Shown here one piece after another: positions 17,533 to 25,501 of a DNA stretch of 64,000 nt. Position 1 is the stretch's first letter; the number at the start of each line of letters is the position of its first letter. The DNA comes from Alphaproteobacteria bacterium (lineage in GTDB: Bacteria > Pseudomonadota > Alphaproteobacteria > Sphingomonadales > Sphingomonadaceae). The notes below the pieces were generated by a model. It was not told where the DNA came from. It made no database searches and was given only the letters and a program-made list of their open reading frames with translations. The stretch is taken from the NCBI GenBank assembly GCA_019239415.1, contig JAFAZW010000061.1, positions 62,001 to 126,000 on the forward strand, written 5' to 3'. A program made the position numbers and the translations under genes.

Positions 17533-18510
17533 ATGGTTCCGGCCCCGGGCGCGACGACGCTTCCGGTGCCACCCGAACCCAGGGACTATTACGGGCCGGT
17601 CCGCGCTTGCGGCGACGGCTTTGCCTTCGACGCGGGACCCGGGGAGGCGTATAGCGACGCGGCGTCGGTACAGGCCCTGCTGGTGCCCGGCGGAACGCTG
17701 TACCTCGAATCGTGGATCTATCGCGGCATCGATCTGTCCAAGGTTGTCGTGCCGCTGGGGGCGGTCGAATTGCCAGGCGGACCGCGCCTCGCGCGGCTGC
17801 GCGTGTCGTGGCCGGACCGTCCGTCCGAGATCGTCTATCATTACGATCGCGGCGGCGGGCCGCTACCGATCCTCGCGATTCACTCGAACCGCTTCGACGG
17901 CAGCGCGCGCGACGTCGACTGGCTCGGCCGGATCGCGTTCGGGCCGGCGGCCAAAGCGCTCTGCACTTCGCTGCCGCCATCCTTGCGTCCCTCGCCCGAG
18001 CGGGACGACGCCGACGCGGAGACGCTCGACCCGCGCCCGCGCGCCGGCCCGCTCACCCTCTGCTTCGCCGGGCTCGCCTTCGACCTCCTCGCCGGCGAGA
18101 CGGCGCGCCTGCCGTGGTTTCCCGAGCTGAAGCGCTTCCGCCTTGCCGATCGCGCCGGCCGCCGAACCGACGTCGACCTCCGGCTCTGGTCGCCGCTGGC
18201 GCGGCCCCGGGCGGGCGCGCCGGTCACGGAGAATCCGCAGGTCGCGTTGATGGACGGCTACCTCCCGACATCGCGGCGCGGCTACACCCTGCAAGAGGAC
18301 CGCAAGGCGCATCTGCGCCTCGTCCAGAAAGGCGCTGGCGGGGTCGCATCCGGATCCGATCCCCAGGCGCAGTTCGCCTTCGACCCCGCCATCGGCAAGG
18401 AGGAGCGGCTGGCAATGGTCGCGCGGCTCCGCGAGCAGGGCCAGGCGGACCGCTGCCTCGGCGACCGGCCTGGCAAGATCAGGGCTGCAACGCCAGCGCC
18501 TTCCCGCTAA
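17533..18510 (+). CDS. Secreted four-cysteine protein, paralogue 2
   Basis: A paralogue of the protein at 15425-16474. Shared motifs are DYYGPVRACGDGFAFD, AIHSNRFDGSARD, AKALC, GPLTLC and QADRCL, including all four cysteines. From ATG 17533 it has 325 residues, but then the signal peptide is cut short. The frame is open upstream and encodes a good signal peptide (RAAPKRRPSF then an Ala/Leu core). It contains no ATG, GTG or TTG; a CTG at 17446 overlaps the deacetylase TGA (CTGA) and could be the real start. The product is probably exported. Function unknown. Confidence 0.7.
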   Translation: MVPAPGATTLPVPPEPRDYYGPVRACGDGFAFDAGPGEAYSDAASVQALLVPGGTLYLESWIYRGIDLSKVVVPLGAVELPGGPRLARLRVSWPDRPSEIVYHYDRGGGPLPILAIHSNRFDGSARDVDWLGRIAFGPAAKALCTSLPPSLRPSPERDDADAETLDPRPRAGPLTLCFAGLAFDLLAGETARLPWFPELKRFRLADRAGRRTDVDLRLWSPLARPRAGAPVTENPQVALMDGYLPTSRRGYTLQEDRKAHLRLVQKGAGGVASGSDPQAQFAFDPAIGKEERLAMVARLREQGQADRCLGDRPGKIRAATPAPSR

Positions 18511-18540
18511 GGACCCCCGCGACACTCTCCGAGAACAGCC

Positions 18541-19683
18541 ATGAGCCAATTCGACCTCACCGACGAGCAGCGCCAGATCCAGGAGATGGCGCAAGCCTTT
18601 ACGGCCGATGCCATCACGCCCCATGCCGCCGAGTGGGACGAGAAGCACATCTTCCCGCGCGACACGATCCGCCGGGCGGCTGAGCTCGGCTTCGGGTCGA
18701 TCTACGTCTCGGAGGAGAGCGGCGGCATCGGCCTCGGGCGGCTCGAGGCGGCTTTGATCATGGAGGCGATGGCCTATGGCTGTCCCTCGACCAGCGCCTT
18801 CATCTCGATCCACAACATGGCGAGCTGGATGATCGACCGCTTCGGCTCGGACGCGGTCAAGCGCAAGTACCTCCCCAGCCTCGTCACCATGGAACGGATG
18901 GGCTCCTACTGCCTCACCGAACCCTCCTCCGGGTCCGATGCCGCGGCGCTCAAGACGAAGGCGGTGAAGGACGGCGACCATTATGTCGTGACCGGCTCCA
19001 AGGCCTTCATCTCCGGCGGCGGCGAGAATGAGGTTTACGTGGTGATGGCCCGCACCGGCCAGGAGGGGCCGAAGGGCATTTCCTGCCTGGTCGTCGAGAA
19101 GGATATGCCCGGCGTCAGCTTCGGCGCGCAGGAGAAGAAGCTCGGCTGGCACTCGCAGCCGACCGCCCAGGTCAATTTCGACGAGGTCCGCGTGCCGGCC
19201 GAGAATCTCGTCGGCGCCGAGGGCGAAGGCTTTCGCATCGCCATGATGGGCCTCGACGGCGGCCGCCTCAACATCGGCGCCTGCTCCCTGGGCGGCGCCC
19301 AGCGCTGCCTCGACGAGGCGGTCGGATATACGAAGGACAGGAAGCAGTTCGGTCAGCCGATCGCCGACTTCCAGGCGACCCAGTTCACCCTCGCCGACAT
19401 GGAGACCGAGCTCCAGGCGGCCCGGACCCTGCTCTACGCCGCGGCCGTGAAGGTGACGGAGAACGCCCCCGACAAGACCCGTTTCGCCGCCATGGCCAAG
19501 CGCTTCGCCACCGACACCGGCTCCGCCGTCGTCGACCGCGCGCTCCAGCTCCACGGCGGCTACGGCTACCTGCAGGACTACCCGATCGAGCGCTTCTGGC
19601 GCGACCTTCGCGTCCACTCGATCCTCGAGGGCACGAACCAGATCATGCGCGTCATCGTCGCCCGCGACATGCTCCGGCAGTGA
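18541..19683 (+). CDS. Isobutyryl-CoA dehydrogenase-like acyl-CoA dehydrogenase
   Basis: A 380-residue FAD enzyme that oxidises a short branched acyl-CoA. From its neighbours this is probably isobutyryl-CoA to methacrylyl-CoA in valine catabolism. It shows the usual order: N-terminal helices, then YCLTEPSSGSDAAALKT (flavin and substrate contacts), KAFISGGGENEVYVVM, and a C-terminal helical domain with RFWRDLRVHSILEGTNQIM, where Glu363 is the catalytic base. It begins 30 nt after the inserted cassette and is separated from the next valine gene by a palindromic repeat. Other short-chain acyl-CoA substrates remain possible. Confidence 0.92.
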   Translation: MSQFDLTDEQRQIQEMAQAFTADAITPHAAEWDEKHIFPRDTIRRAAELGFGSIYVSEESGGIGLGRLEAALIMEAMAYGCPSTSAFISIHNMASWMIDRFGSDAVKRKYLPSLVTMERMGSYCLTEPSSGSDAAALKTKAVKDGDHYVVTGSKAFISGGGENEVYVVMARTGQEGPKGISCLVVEKDMPGVSFGAQEKKLGWHSQPTAQVNFDEVRVPAENLVGAEGEGFRIAMMGLDGGRLNIGACSLGGAQRCLDEAVGYTKDRKQFGQPIADFQATQFTLADMETELQAARTLLYAAAVKVTENAPDKTRFAAMAKRFATDTGSAVVDRALQLHGGYGYLQDYPIERFWRDLRVHSILEGTNQIMRVIVARDMLRQ

Positions 19684-19715
19684 GGCAGCAAGGCGCCGGG
19701 CCGGCGATTATTCCA

Positions 19716-19797
19716 CGTCATCCCGGCGAAGGCCGGGATCTCAGGACAAGAAGTCTCGGTGGGTCTCAGGGAGGTCCCGGCTTCCGCCGGGACGACG
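19716..19797. repeat. Nested palindrome, CCCGGC-GCCGGG family
   Basis: CGTCATCCCGGC starts the left arm and GCCGGGACGACG ends the right arm. It fills the gap between the acyl-CoA dehydrogenase and the hydrolase and ends 4 nt before the hydrolase GTG, so it covers the place where a ribosome binding site would be. Confidence 0.8.
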
Positions 19798-19801
19798 ATA
19801 C

Positions 19802-20842
19802 GTGAGCGACGTCCTCACCCTTACCGACCGCCGCATCGGCCGGCTGCGCCTCGACCGCCCGCAGGCGATCCACGCCCTGACGCGCGACATGTGCAGTGCG
19901 ATGATCGCCGCCCTCCTCGACTGGCGCGAACGGCCGGACGTCGAGGCGGTGATGCTGGATCATGCCGAGGGCCGCGGCTTCTGCGCCGGCGGCGACGTCG
20001 TCATGCTCGCCCGCAGCGGGGCGGGCGACGGCGCCGAGGCGCGCGCCTTCTTCCACGAGGAATATCGCCTCAACCACCTCCTCTTCACCTACGCCAAGCC
20101 GACGATCGCCGTCATGGACGGCATCACGATGGGCGGCGGCGTCGGCATCTCGCAGCCCTGCCGCTACCGCGTCGCGACCGAGAACACCCGCTTCGCCATG
20201 CCCGAGACGACGATCGGCCTGTTCCCGGACGTGGGCGGCGGCTGGTACCTGGCGCGCCTCCCCGGCCGCGTCGGCCAGTATCTCGCACTGACCGGCGCCC
20301 GCCTCGACGGGGCCGACTGCCTCGCCCTCGGCCTCGCCACCCACTACGTCCCGGCCCTCGCCCTCGACGACTTGAAGGCCCGCATCGCCGCCGAGCCGCA
20401 GCGCCTCGGCGAGTTGCTCGCCGAGGCAGGCGCGCCGCCCCCCCAGGCCAAGGTCGCCCTCCACAAGGAGGATATCGACCGCCTGTTCGCTGCCGACGAC
20501 TATGAGGCCATCCTCGCCGCTCTCGATGCGGACGGCTCCCCCTGGGCGAGGGAACAGCGCGACCTCCTCGCCGGCAAGAGCCCGCAGGCCTGCAAGGTCT
20601 CGCTCCGCCTGCTCTACGACGGCGGCCTCATGCAGAGCTTCGCCGACGAGATGCGCCAGGAATATGCCGTCGCCAGCCGCGTCGTCCAGCGCCACGACTT
20701 CGTCGAAGGCGTCCGCGCGCTCCTCGTCGACAAGGACAATCGCCCGGTCTGGGACCCGCCGACGCCCGAAGCGGTGACGCAGCACCTCATCGACCAGATC
20801 TTCGCGCCGATGCCGGACGGCGAGGAATGGACGCCGCTATGA
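19802..20842 (+). CDS. 3-hydroxyisobutyryl-CoA hydrolase (crotonase fold)
   Basis: A 346-residue crotonase-superfamily enzyme, longer than hydratases and typical of the HIBYL-CoA hydrolase group. It frees 3-hydroxyisobutyrate from its CoA ester in valine breakdown. Landmarks are GRGFCAGGDVVML (oxyanion loop), DGITMGGGVGISQPCRYR and PETTIGLFPDVGGGWYLARL, which is characteristic of the hydrolase branch. The start is GTG, with no clear ribosome binding site because a palindrome ends 4 nt upstream. The neighbours mmsA, acyl-CoA dehydrogenase, enoyl-CoA hydratase and mmsB support the pathway. Confidence 0.91.
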   Translation: MSDVLTLTDRRIGRLRLDRPQAIHALTRDMCSAMIAALLDWRERPDVEAVMLDHAEGRGFCAGGDVVMLARSGAGDGAEARAFFHEEYRLNHLLFTYAKPTIAVMDGITMGGGVGISQPCRYRVATENTRFAMPETTIGLFPDVGGGWYLARLPGRVGQYLALTGARLDGADCLALGLATHYVPALALDDLKARIAAEPQRLGELLAEAGAPPPQAKVALHKEDIDRLFAADDYEAILAALDADGSPWAREQRDLLAGKSPQACKVSLRLLYDGGLMQSFADEMRQEYAVASRVVQRHDFVEGVRALLVDKDNRPVWDPPTPEAVTQHLIDQIFAPMPDGEEWTPL

Positions 20843-20865
20843 AGGTGGACCGGGTGGACTTGGAA

Positions 20866-20947
20866 CCTCATCCCGGCGAAAGCCGGGATCTCCATGAGAC
20901 CCGCCGAGACCTTCCGAACGGAGATCCCGGCCTGCGCCGGGATGACG
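20866..20947. repeat. Nested palindrome, CCCGGC-GCCGGG family
   Basis: The left arm begins CTCATCCCGGCGAAAGCCGGG and the right arm ends CGCCGGGATGACGG. Its right edge runs into the GGAG ribosome binding site of the hydratase gene. Confidence 0.8.
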
Positions 20948-20956
20948 GAGAATAAG

Positions 20957-21730
20957 ATGACCTACGAGACCATCCTGACCGAGCAGCGCGAGGCCGTCAC
21001 GCTGGTGACGCTGAACCGCCCCCAGGCCCTCAATGCCCTCAACAGCCAGGTCCTCACCGAGCTGATCGACGTCTTCGCCGCCTACGACGCGGACCCCGGC
21101 CAGCGCTGCCTCGTCCTCACCGGCAGCGACAAGGCCTTCGCGGCGGGCGCCGACATCAAGGAGATGTCGAGCCAGGGCTTCGCCGACATGTACGCGTCGA
21201 ACTTCTTCGCCGGCTGGGAGAAGGTCACCGCCACCCGCAAGCCCTGGATCGCCGCCGTCGCCGGCTACGCGCTCGGCGGCGGCTGCGAGGTGGCGATGAT
21301 GGCCGACTTCATCATTGCCGCCGAGACGGCCAAATTCGGCCAGCCCGAGATCAAGCTCGGCGTCACTCCCGGCATGGGCGGCTCCCAGCGCCTCACCCGC
21401 GCCGTCGGCAAGGCCAAGGCGATGGAGATGTGCCTCACCGGCCGGATAATGGACGCGGCGGAGGCCGAGCGCTCGGGCCTCGTGGCGCGGGTCGTGCCCG
21501 CCGGCGACCTGATCGCCGAAGCGCTGAAGACGGCCGAGCTGATCGCCGGCATGGCCCCGCTCGCCGCCATTGCGACGAAGGAGATGGTGGACGCCGCCTT
21601 CGAGACCGGCCTCGCCCACGGCATCGTCTTCGAACGCCGCCTGTTCCACGGCCTGTTCGGCACCGAGGACCAGAAGGAAGGCATGAGCGCCTTCGTCGAC
21701 AAGCGGCAGGCGCAGTGGACGGGGCGTTGA
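20957..21730 (+). CDS. Enoyl-CoA hydratase
   Basis: A 257-residue crotonase that adds water to 2-enoyl-CoA. In this cluster the substrate is probably methacrylyl-CoA, giving 3-hydroxyisobutyryl-CoA. It carries [12 protein letters not shown] (oxyanion loop), [11 protein letters not shown] with Glu111, and [16 protein letters not shown] with Glu131. Both catalytic glutamates of the hydratase branch are present. The ATG at 20957 is chosen because GGAG lies 6 nt upstream; a longer frame would read through the palindromic repeat. A repeat also separates it from mmsB. Confidence 0.93.
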   Translation: MTYETILTEQREAVTLVTLNRPQALNALNSQVLTELIDVFAAYDADPGQRCLVLTGSDKAFAAGADIKEMSSQGFADMYASNFFAGWEKVTATRKPWIAAVAGYALGGGCEVAMMADFIIAAETAKFGQPEIKLGVTPGMGGSQRLTRAVGKAKAMEMCLTGRIMDAAEAERSGLVARVVPAGDLIAEALKTAELIAGMAPLAAIATKEMVDAAFETGLAHGIVFERRLFHGLFGTEDQKEGMSAFVDKRQAQWTGR

Positions 21731-21735
21731 ACTAG

Positions 21736-21889
21736 CCCCTCTCCCCTTGTGGGAGAGGGATACGAAGTCTTAGTGAGCGCAGCGAACTTAGACGGAGTTG
21801 GGTGAGGGGTGCGCTCGCGAGCGAGCGCGCGAAGCTTCGCTTCGCCCCCCTCTCCCCTACCCCTCTCCCGCAAGGGGAGAGGGAAAGGA
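21736..21889. repeat. CCCTCTCCCC palindromic repeat
   Basis: The left part CCCCTCTCCCCTTGTGGGAG is mirrored by CCCTCTCCCGCAAGGGGAG near the right end, with a GCTCGCGAGCGAGCGC-like middle. It fills the gap between the hydratase and mmsB. Its right side leads directly into the GGAAAGGAG ribosome binding site of mmsB. Confidence 0.7.
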
Positions 21890-21895
21890 GAAGAC

Positions 21896-22801
21896 ATGGC
21901 ACGCGTAGCATTTATCGGTCTCGGCAACATGGGCGGCGGGATGGCCGCGAACCTCGTCAAGGCGGGCCACGCCGTGACGGCGTTCGACCTTGCCGAGGCC
22001 GCGCTCGCCAAGGCCGAGGGCAATGGCTGCACCCGCGCGGCCTCGGCCGAGGAAGCGGTCAAGGACGCCCAGGCGGTTGTCACCATGCTCCCGGCGGGCC
22101 GCCACGTCCGCGACGTCTACGAGAGCGCCGTGCTCGGCAAGGCACCCACCACCGCCATTCTCATCGACTGCTCGACCATCGACGTCGCCACGGCGCGCGA
22201 GGAGATCGGGAAAGCCTGGCAGGCCGGCTACCGGATGGTCGACGCCCCCGTCTCGGGCGGCATCGCCGCGGCCGACGCCGGCACCCTCACCTTCATGGTC
22301 GGCGGCGCAGACGACGCGTTCGAAGCCGCCCGCCCTTATCTTGAGAAGATGGGCAAAGCCGTCATCCACGCCGGCGGGCCCGGCGCCGGACAGGCCGCGA
22401 AGATCTGCAACAACATGCTCCTGGGCGCCTCGATGGTCGCGACCTGCGAGACGTTCGTGCTGGCACAGAAGCTCGGCCTCGATCCGCAGACCTTCTTCGA
22501 CATCGCCTCAAAGGCGTCCGGCCAGTGCTGGTCGATGACCTCCTACTGCCCGGTCCCCGGCGTCGGCCCGGAGACGCCGGCCGACCGCGACTATCAGGGC
22601 GGGTTCGCGGCGGCGCTGATGCTGAAGGACCTTCGCCTCGCCATGGAAGCCGCCCAGAGCGTGGACAGCTACACCCCGATGGGCGCGGCGGCCGAGGAGC
22701 TCTACACCCGCTTCGCCGAAGCCCTGGGCGGCGGCACGAAGGACTTTTCCGCGATCATCAGGATGATCGACGACAGCTGGCAGGCGCCGCCGGCCGGCTG
22801 A
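21896..22801 (+). CDS. mmsB: 3-hydroxyisobutyrate dehydrogenase
   Basis: A 301-residue NAD-dependent beta-hydroxyacid dehydrogenase that oxidises 3-hydroxyisobutyrate to methylmalonate semialdehyde, the substrate of MmsA. The Rossmann motif FIGLGNMGGGMA is at the start, followed by DAPVSGGIAAADAGTLTFMVGG (substrate loop) and GAGQAAKICNN with the catalytic Lys169. GKAVIHAGGPGAG and the C-terminal DFSAIIRM are typical of the family. The ATG at 21896 is preceded by GGAAAGGAG. It ends the valine gene set. An upstream in-frame start would run through the repeat. Confidence 0.94.
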   Translation: MARVAFIGLGNMGGGMAANLVKAGHAVTAFDLAEAALAKAEGNGCTRAASAEEAVKDAQAVVTMLPAGRHVRDVYESAVLGKAPTTAILIDCSTIDVATAREEIGKAWQAGYRMVDAPVSGGIAAADAGTLTFMVGGADDAFEAARPYLEKMGKAVIHAGGPGAGQAAKICNNMLLGASMVATCETFVLAQKLGLDPQTFFDIASKASGQCWSMTSYCPVPGVGPETPADRDYQGGFAAALMLKDLRLAMEAAQSVDSYTPMGAAAEELYTRFAEALGGGTKDFSAIIRMIDDSWQAPPAG

Positions 22802-22856
22802 CGAGACCGCTCTCCAGCCGTTGCGGGCATGGCGCGGTCTCGCTTAGTCTCGTCCG

Positions 22857-23150
22857 ATGTCGAGCTATTACGGGCCGGATCCGGAGATCGTCGACCGCCT
22901 GGGGCGATCGGTGATCCTGCTGCGCGACCGCCTGATCCGCGCGGGTGAGCCCCACGTCGCCGAGAGGCTGGGCGACATCGAATCGCGCCTCCGTCGGGGG
23001 GAGATGTCCGCGATCCGATCCCTTGTTTCGGAGACGAACGGGGGAATGGGGTCGCTCGACGATCTCGCGATCCTCCGCGCCGACATCGACGCCCTGAGGG
23101 CCCTCGCGCAGCTCGCGTACAATTCTGCCTGGAACACGCAATCGTCGTAG
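22857..23150 (+). CDS. Small conserved hypothetical protein
   Basis: A 97-residue, mostly helical, charged protein starting MSSYYGPDPEIVDRLG. It has no membrane segment or recognised motif. The pattern of a short helix, RAGEPHVAERLGDIESRL and a final NSAWNT recalls small DUF6966-like proteins, but I am not certain. It lies 55 nt after mmsB on the same strand, with no clear ribosome binding site. The following 223 nt (23151-23373) hold no gene, but contain a strong EcfG-type promoter near the end. Confidence 0.6.
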   Translation: MSSYYGPDPEIVDRLGRSVILLRDRLIRAGEPHVAERLGDIESRLRRGEMSAIRSLVSETNGGMGSLDDLAILRADIDALRALAQLAYNSAWNTQSS

Positions 23151-23319
23151 CGAAGCATGCTCCTCGGCAGGACCGCTCGAGCGCCGGCGAGGGAGCTCCT
23201 GAAAGAAGCGCACGACGAGCGGCGTTAGTCCCAGTGAATGTCTCCCTGCGGCTCGCCTCGAAGCGACGAAGCGTGCGCGGGGGGTTCGCTTTGGCGGCGA
23301 ACCGGTGCAGAGACGATCA

Positions 23320-23344
23320 GGAACAGAGGCGGTCGGGCGACGTT
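23320..23344 (+). promoter_or_regulatory. EcfG-type general stress promoter
   Basis: GGAAC (23320-23324), 16 nt, CGTT (23341-23344) is an exact match to the alphaproteobacterial EcfG consensus GGAAC-N16/17-CGTT. Transcription would start near 23352, giving a leader of about 20 nt to the GlsB-type gene at 23374. Confidence 0.75.
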
Positions 23345-23353
23345 GCCCGACCG
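23330..23353. repeat. Perfect 9-bp inverted repeat over the EcfG -10 site
   Basis: CGGTCGGGC (23330-23338) and GCCCGACCG (23345-23353) are exact inverted copies around a 6-nt loop that contains the CGTT -10 element. It could be an operator for a dimeric regulator or a hairpin in the leader. Confidence 0.5.
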
Positions 23354-23373
23354 ACACGCTCCCGAGGTGACGC

Positions 23374-23679
23374 ATGCACATGTCGAACCATAACCTCCTG
23401 ATCGTCCTTCTCGTCGGCCTTGTCGCCGGATGGCTGGCCGGCAAGGTGGTCCGAGGCGCCGGCTTCGGGCTGATTGGCGACCTCCTTGTCGGGATCGTCG
23501 GAGCGTTCATCGGCACCTGGTGTTTGCCGAAGCTGGGCGTTCACCTCGGGACGGGGCTGGTCGCCGCCATCGTCAATGCGACGGTCGGGGCAATCTTGCT
23601 GCTCCTCGTTCTGAGGCTTGTTTCGGGCGGCATCGGTTGGAGAGGTGCGGGGGGATCGGGTTGGCGCCGACGCTGGTGA
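23374..23679 (+). CDS. GlsB/YeaQ/YmgE family stress response membrane protein
   Basis: A 101-residue inner-membrane protein with three hydrophobic segments (about 7-25, 32-52 and 58-82). The Gly-rich pattern matches the transglycosylase-associated family GlsB/YeaQ/YmgE: LVAGWLAGKVVRGAGFGLIGDL, IVGAFIGTW and VGAILLLLV. The C-terminus is basic (GWRRRW). The biochemical role of the family is unclear, but it is linked to stress. GAGG precedes the ATG, and a second ATG two codons in is possible. An exact EcfG promoter lies 30-54 nt upstream, matching that role. Confidence 0.87.
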   Translation: MHMSNHNLLIVLLVGLVAGWLAGKVVRGAGFGLIGDLLVGIVGAFIGTWCLPKLGVHLGTGLVAAIVNATVGAILLLLVLRLVSGGIGWRGAGGSGWRRRW

Positions 23680-23811
23680 GCGGCGCAGGCGACGTCTGCG
23701 CCCACGCCCTCGGAGACGAGCGCAATCTGTTCACGTAGCGGCTTCACCCGCCGAGTGACAGTCACGAGTGACGGTCACTCGCCGCTCCTCGCTCCTTCCC
23801 GCTAGCCCACG

Positions 23812-24048
23812 TCAGTGGCTTTCCTTCCGCTTCTCCGAGCCGGTCTTCACCTCGACCGTGGGCACCTTGACCGTCTCCGTCTTGGTGCCGACCTTCACGT
23901 CCGGCCCCGTGACGTTATATTCGGGCAGCTGCCCGCCGGAGACGTTTACCGTGGGCAGAGACCCGTTCTGGGTCTTTTGCACGTCGCATGCACTGAGTCC
24001 GAAGGCTGCCGCACCCAGGGCGGCTGCGGCGGTGACGATCCTCTTCAT
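23812..24048 (-). CDS. Small lipoprotein with KVP-repeat tail
   Basis: A 78-residue lipoprotein. The signal peptide MKRIVTAAAALGAAAFGLSAC ends in the lipobox LSAC, with the lipidated Cys at about residue 21. The mature part (DVQKTQNGSLPTVNVSGGQLPEYNV, split by Gly) ends in alternating Val/Lys/Thr segments, VKVPTVEVKTG. That tail resembles the membrane protein at 2404-2712. GGAGGGA in front of ATG 24048 decides the start. A weak EcfG-like site (GGAAC-N16-AGTT, minus strand) lies about 110-135 nt upstream. Function unknown. The flanking gaps 23680-23811 and 24049-24251 hold no further gene that I can see. Confidence 0.75.
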   Translation of the reverse strand: MKRIVTAAAALGAAAFGLSACDVQKTQNGSLPTVNVSGGQLPEYNVTGPDVKVGTKTETVKVPTVEVKTGSEKRKESH

Positions 24049-24251
24049 TGCTTCCCTCCACTGCACCCCTCCCGTTCGACGCGCCTGCGAGAGAGCTCCC
24101 GGGCGCAGACGGAGGGTTCTTCTGTCGAACGCGCCGCATGCTCGCGGCAGCAGCTCTAACTTGGGTTAGCGACGATGGTTCCCAAACGGGAGCCCTGGGG
24201 CAGCGTGCGCCTATGCGGATCGGGATCAACCTTGGACGATACGTCGTTCGC

Positions 24252-25442
24252 TCAGCCGCCACGCCGATAGCGCGCGTCGCCCGCGCGCCGTTCGCCTCCC
24301 GAATAGCGACGGACGAGCGCGCCTGAGTCCGGGCGTGCCACCGGCAGCCGGGCCGGCCCCGCCCGGCGGCGCAGGTCCTCGAGGCACCTTTGCGCCGTCT
24401 TCCCGTCCCAAAGCTCCGGGCAGCGCACCGGCCGTGGCCCGGTCAGCGCCCGGTCGAGCTCCAGCAGCAGCGTCTCCGGCCGGACCAGCCGGTTCGTGCC
24501 CTCGCTGATCGTCACCGGCCGCTCGGTATTCTCCCGCAGCGTCAGGCAGGGAATGCCGAGATAGGTGGTCTCCTCCTGGATGCCGCCGGAGTCGGTGATC
24601 GCGGCCGCCGCGCCGGTGACGAGGCTCATGAACCGGACGTAGGGGAGCGGCTCGACCAGCCGTAGGCCGGCCCGCTTGAGGCGACTGTCGAGGAAGGCGG
24701 CGCCGAGCCGCTTCGCGGTGCGCGGATGGACGGGGAAGACGAGCGGCAGGCGCCGCTGCACCTCGATCAACGCGTCCACCAGCCGCGCCAGCTGAGCCGG
24801 ATCGTCGACATTGGAAGGCCGATGCAGGGTAACGACGCCATAGCCGCCGCGCGCCAGCCCCAGCGCCTCCGGTGCGCCGGCCGCCTCGATCGCCGGGCGG
24901 ACCAGCTCAAAGCTGTCGATCATGATGTTGCCGACGCGGCTGATCCGGCTGTCGGGGATGCCCTCGGCGCGCAGATTGGCATCGGCATCGGCCGACGGCG
25001 TCCACAGCACGTCCGCCAGCACGTCGGTGACGAGCCGGTTGAGCTCTTCCGGCATGGTCCGGTCGCGGCTCCGCAGGCCCGCCTCGAGATGCACGACGGG
25101 CACGCCGAGCTTGCCGCCGACCATCGCGCAGGCCGCGGTCGAGTTGACGTCGCCGACGACGATTATCGAATCGGGGCGGTCGCTTAGCGCGACTTTCTCA
25201 TAAGCGATCATCACCCCACCGGTCTGCTCCGCATGGCTGCCCGAGCCGATGCCGAGATGCTGGTCGGGCGCCGGCAGCCCGAGGTCGGCGAAGAAGGCGT
25301 CGGACATGTTCGCGTCGTAATGCTGGCCGCTATGGACCAGCACGGGGTCAAAATCGGCCGCCGCGGCGAGCGCGTGCCACAGCGGCGCCACCTTCATGAA
25401 ATTGGGGCGCGCGGCGGCGATCAGGTGGACACGCTGGGCCAT
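24252..25442 (-). CDS. wecB: UDP-N-acetylglucosamine 2-epimerase (non-hydrolysing)
   Basis: A 396-residue GT-B fold epimerase converting UDP-GlcNAc to UDP-ManNAc for surface polysaccharide synthesis. Family motifs are seen in order: RPNFMKVAPLWHAL, VHSGQHYDANMSDAFF, VVGDVNSTAACA, HLEAGLRSRDRTMPEELNR, TLHRPSNVD, FPVHPRT, and DSGGIQEETTYLGIPCLTLR with ENTERPVT. The last 30 residues are Arg-rich and look like an unstructured extension. No other wec genes adjoin it, so the polysaccharide is unknown. It is divergent from nothing close; the next gene upstream on this strand is the crystallin-like protein. Confidence 0.93.
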   Translation of the reverse strand: MAQRVHLIAAARPNFMKVAPLWHALAAAADFDPVLVHSGQHYDANMSDAFFADLGLPAPDQHLGIGSGSHAEQTGGVMIAYEKVALSDRPDSIIVVGDVNSTAACAMVGGKLGVPVVHLEAGLRSRDRTMPEELNRLVTDVLADVLWTPSADADANLRAEGIPDSRISRVGNIMIDSFELVRPAIEAAGAPEALGLARGGYGVVTLHRPSNVDDPAQLARLVDALIEVQRRLPLVFPVHPRTAKRLGAAFLDSRLKRAGLRLVEPLPYVRFMSLVTGAAAAITDSGGIQEETTYLGIPCLTLRENTERPVTISEGTNRLVRPETLLLELDRALTGPRPVRCPELWDGKTAQRCLEDLRRRAGPARLPVARPDSGALVRRYSGGERRAGDARYRRGG

Positions 25443-25501
25443 GGCGGCCCGGATAGCCGCCCGGCGGTTAACATCGCGTCAGCGCGGCTGTGCGCGAAGC
25501 G

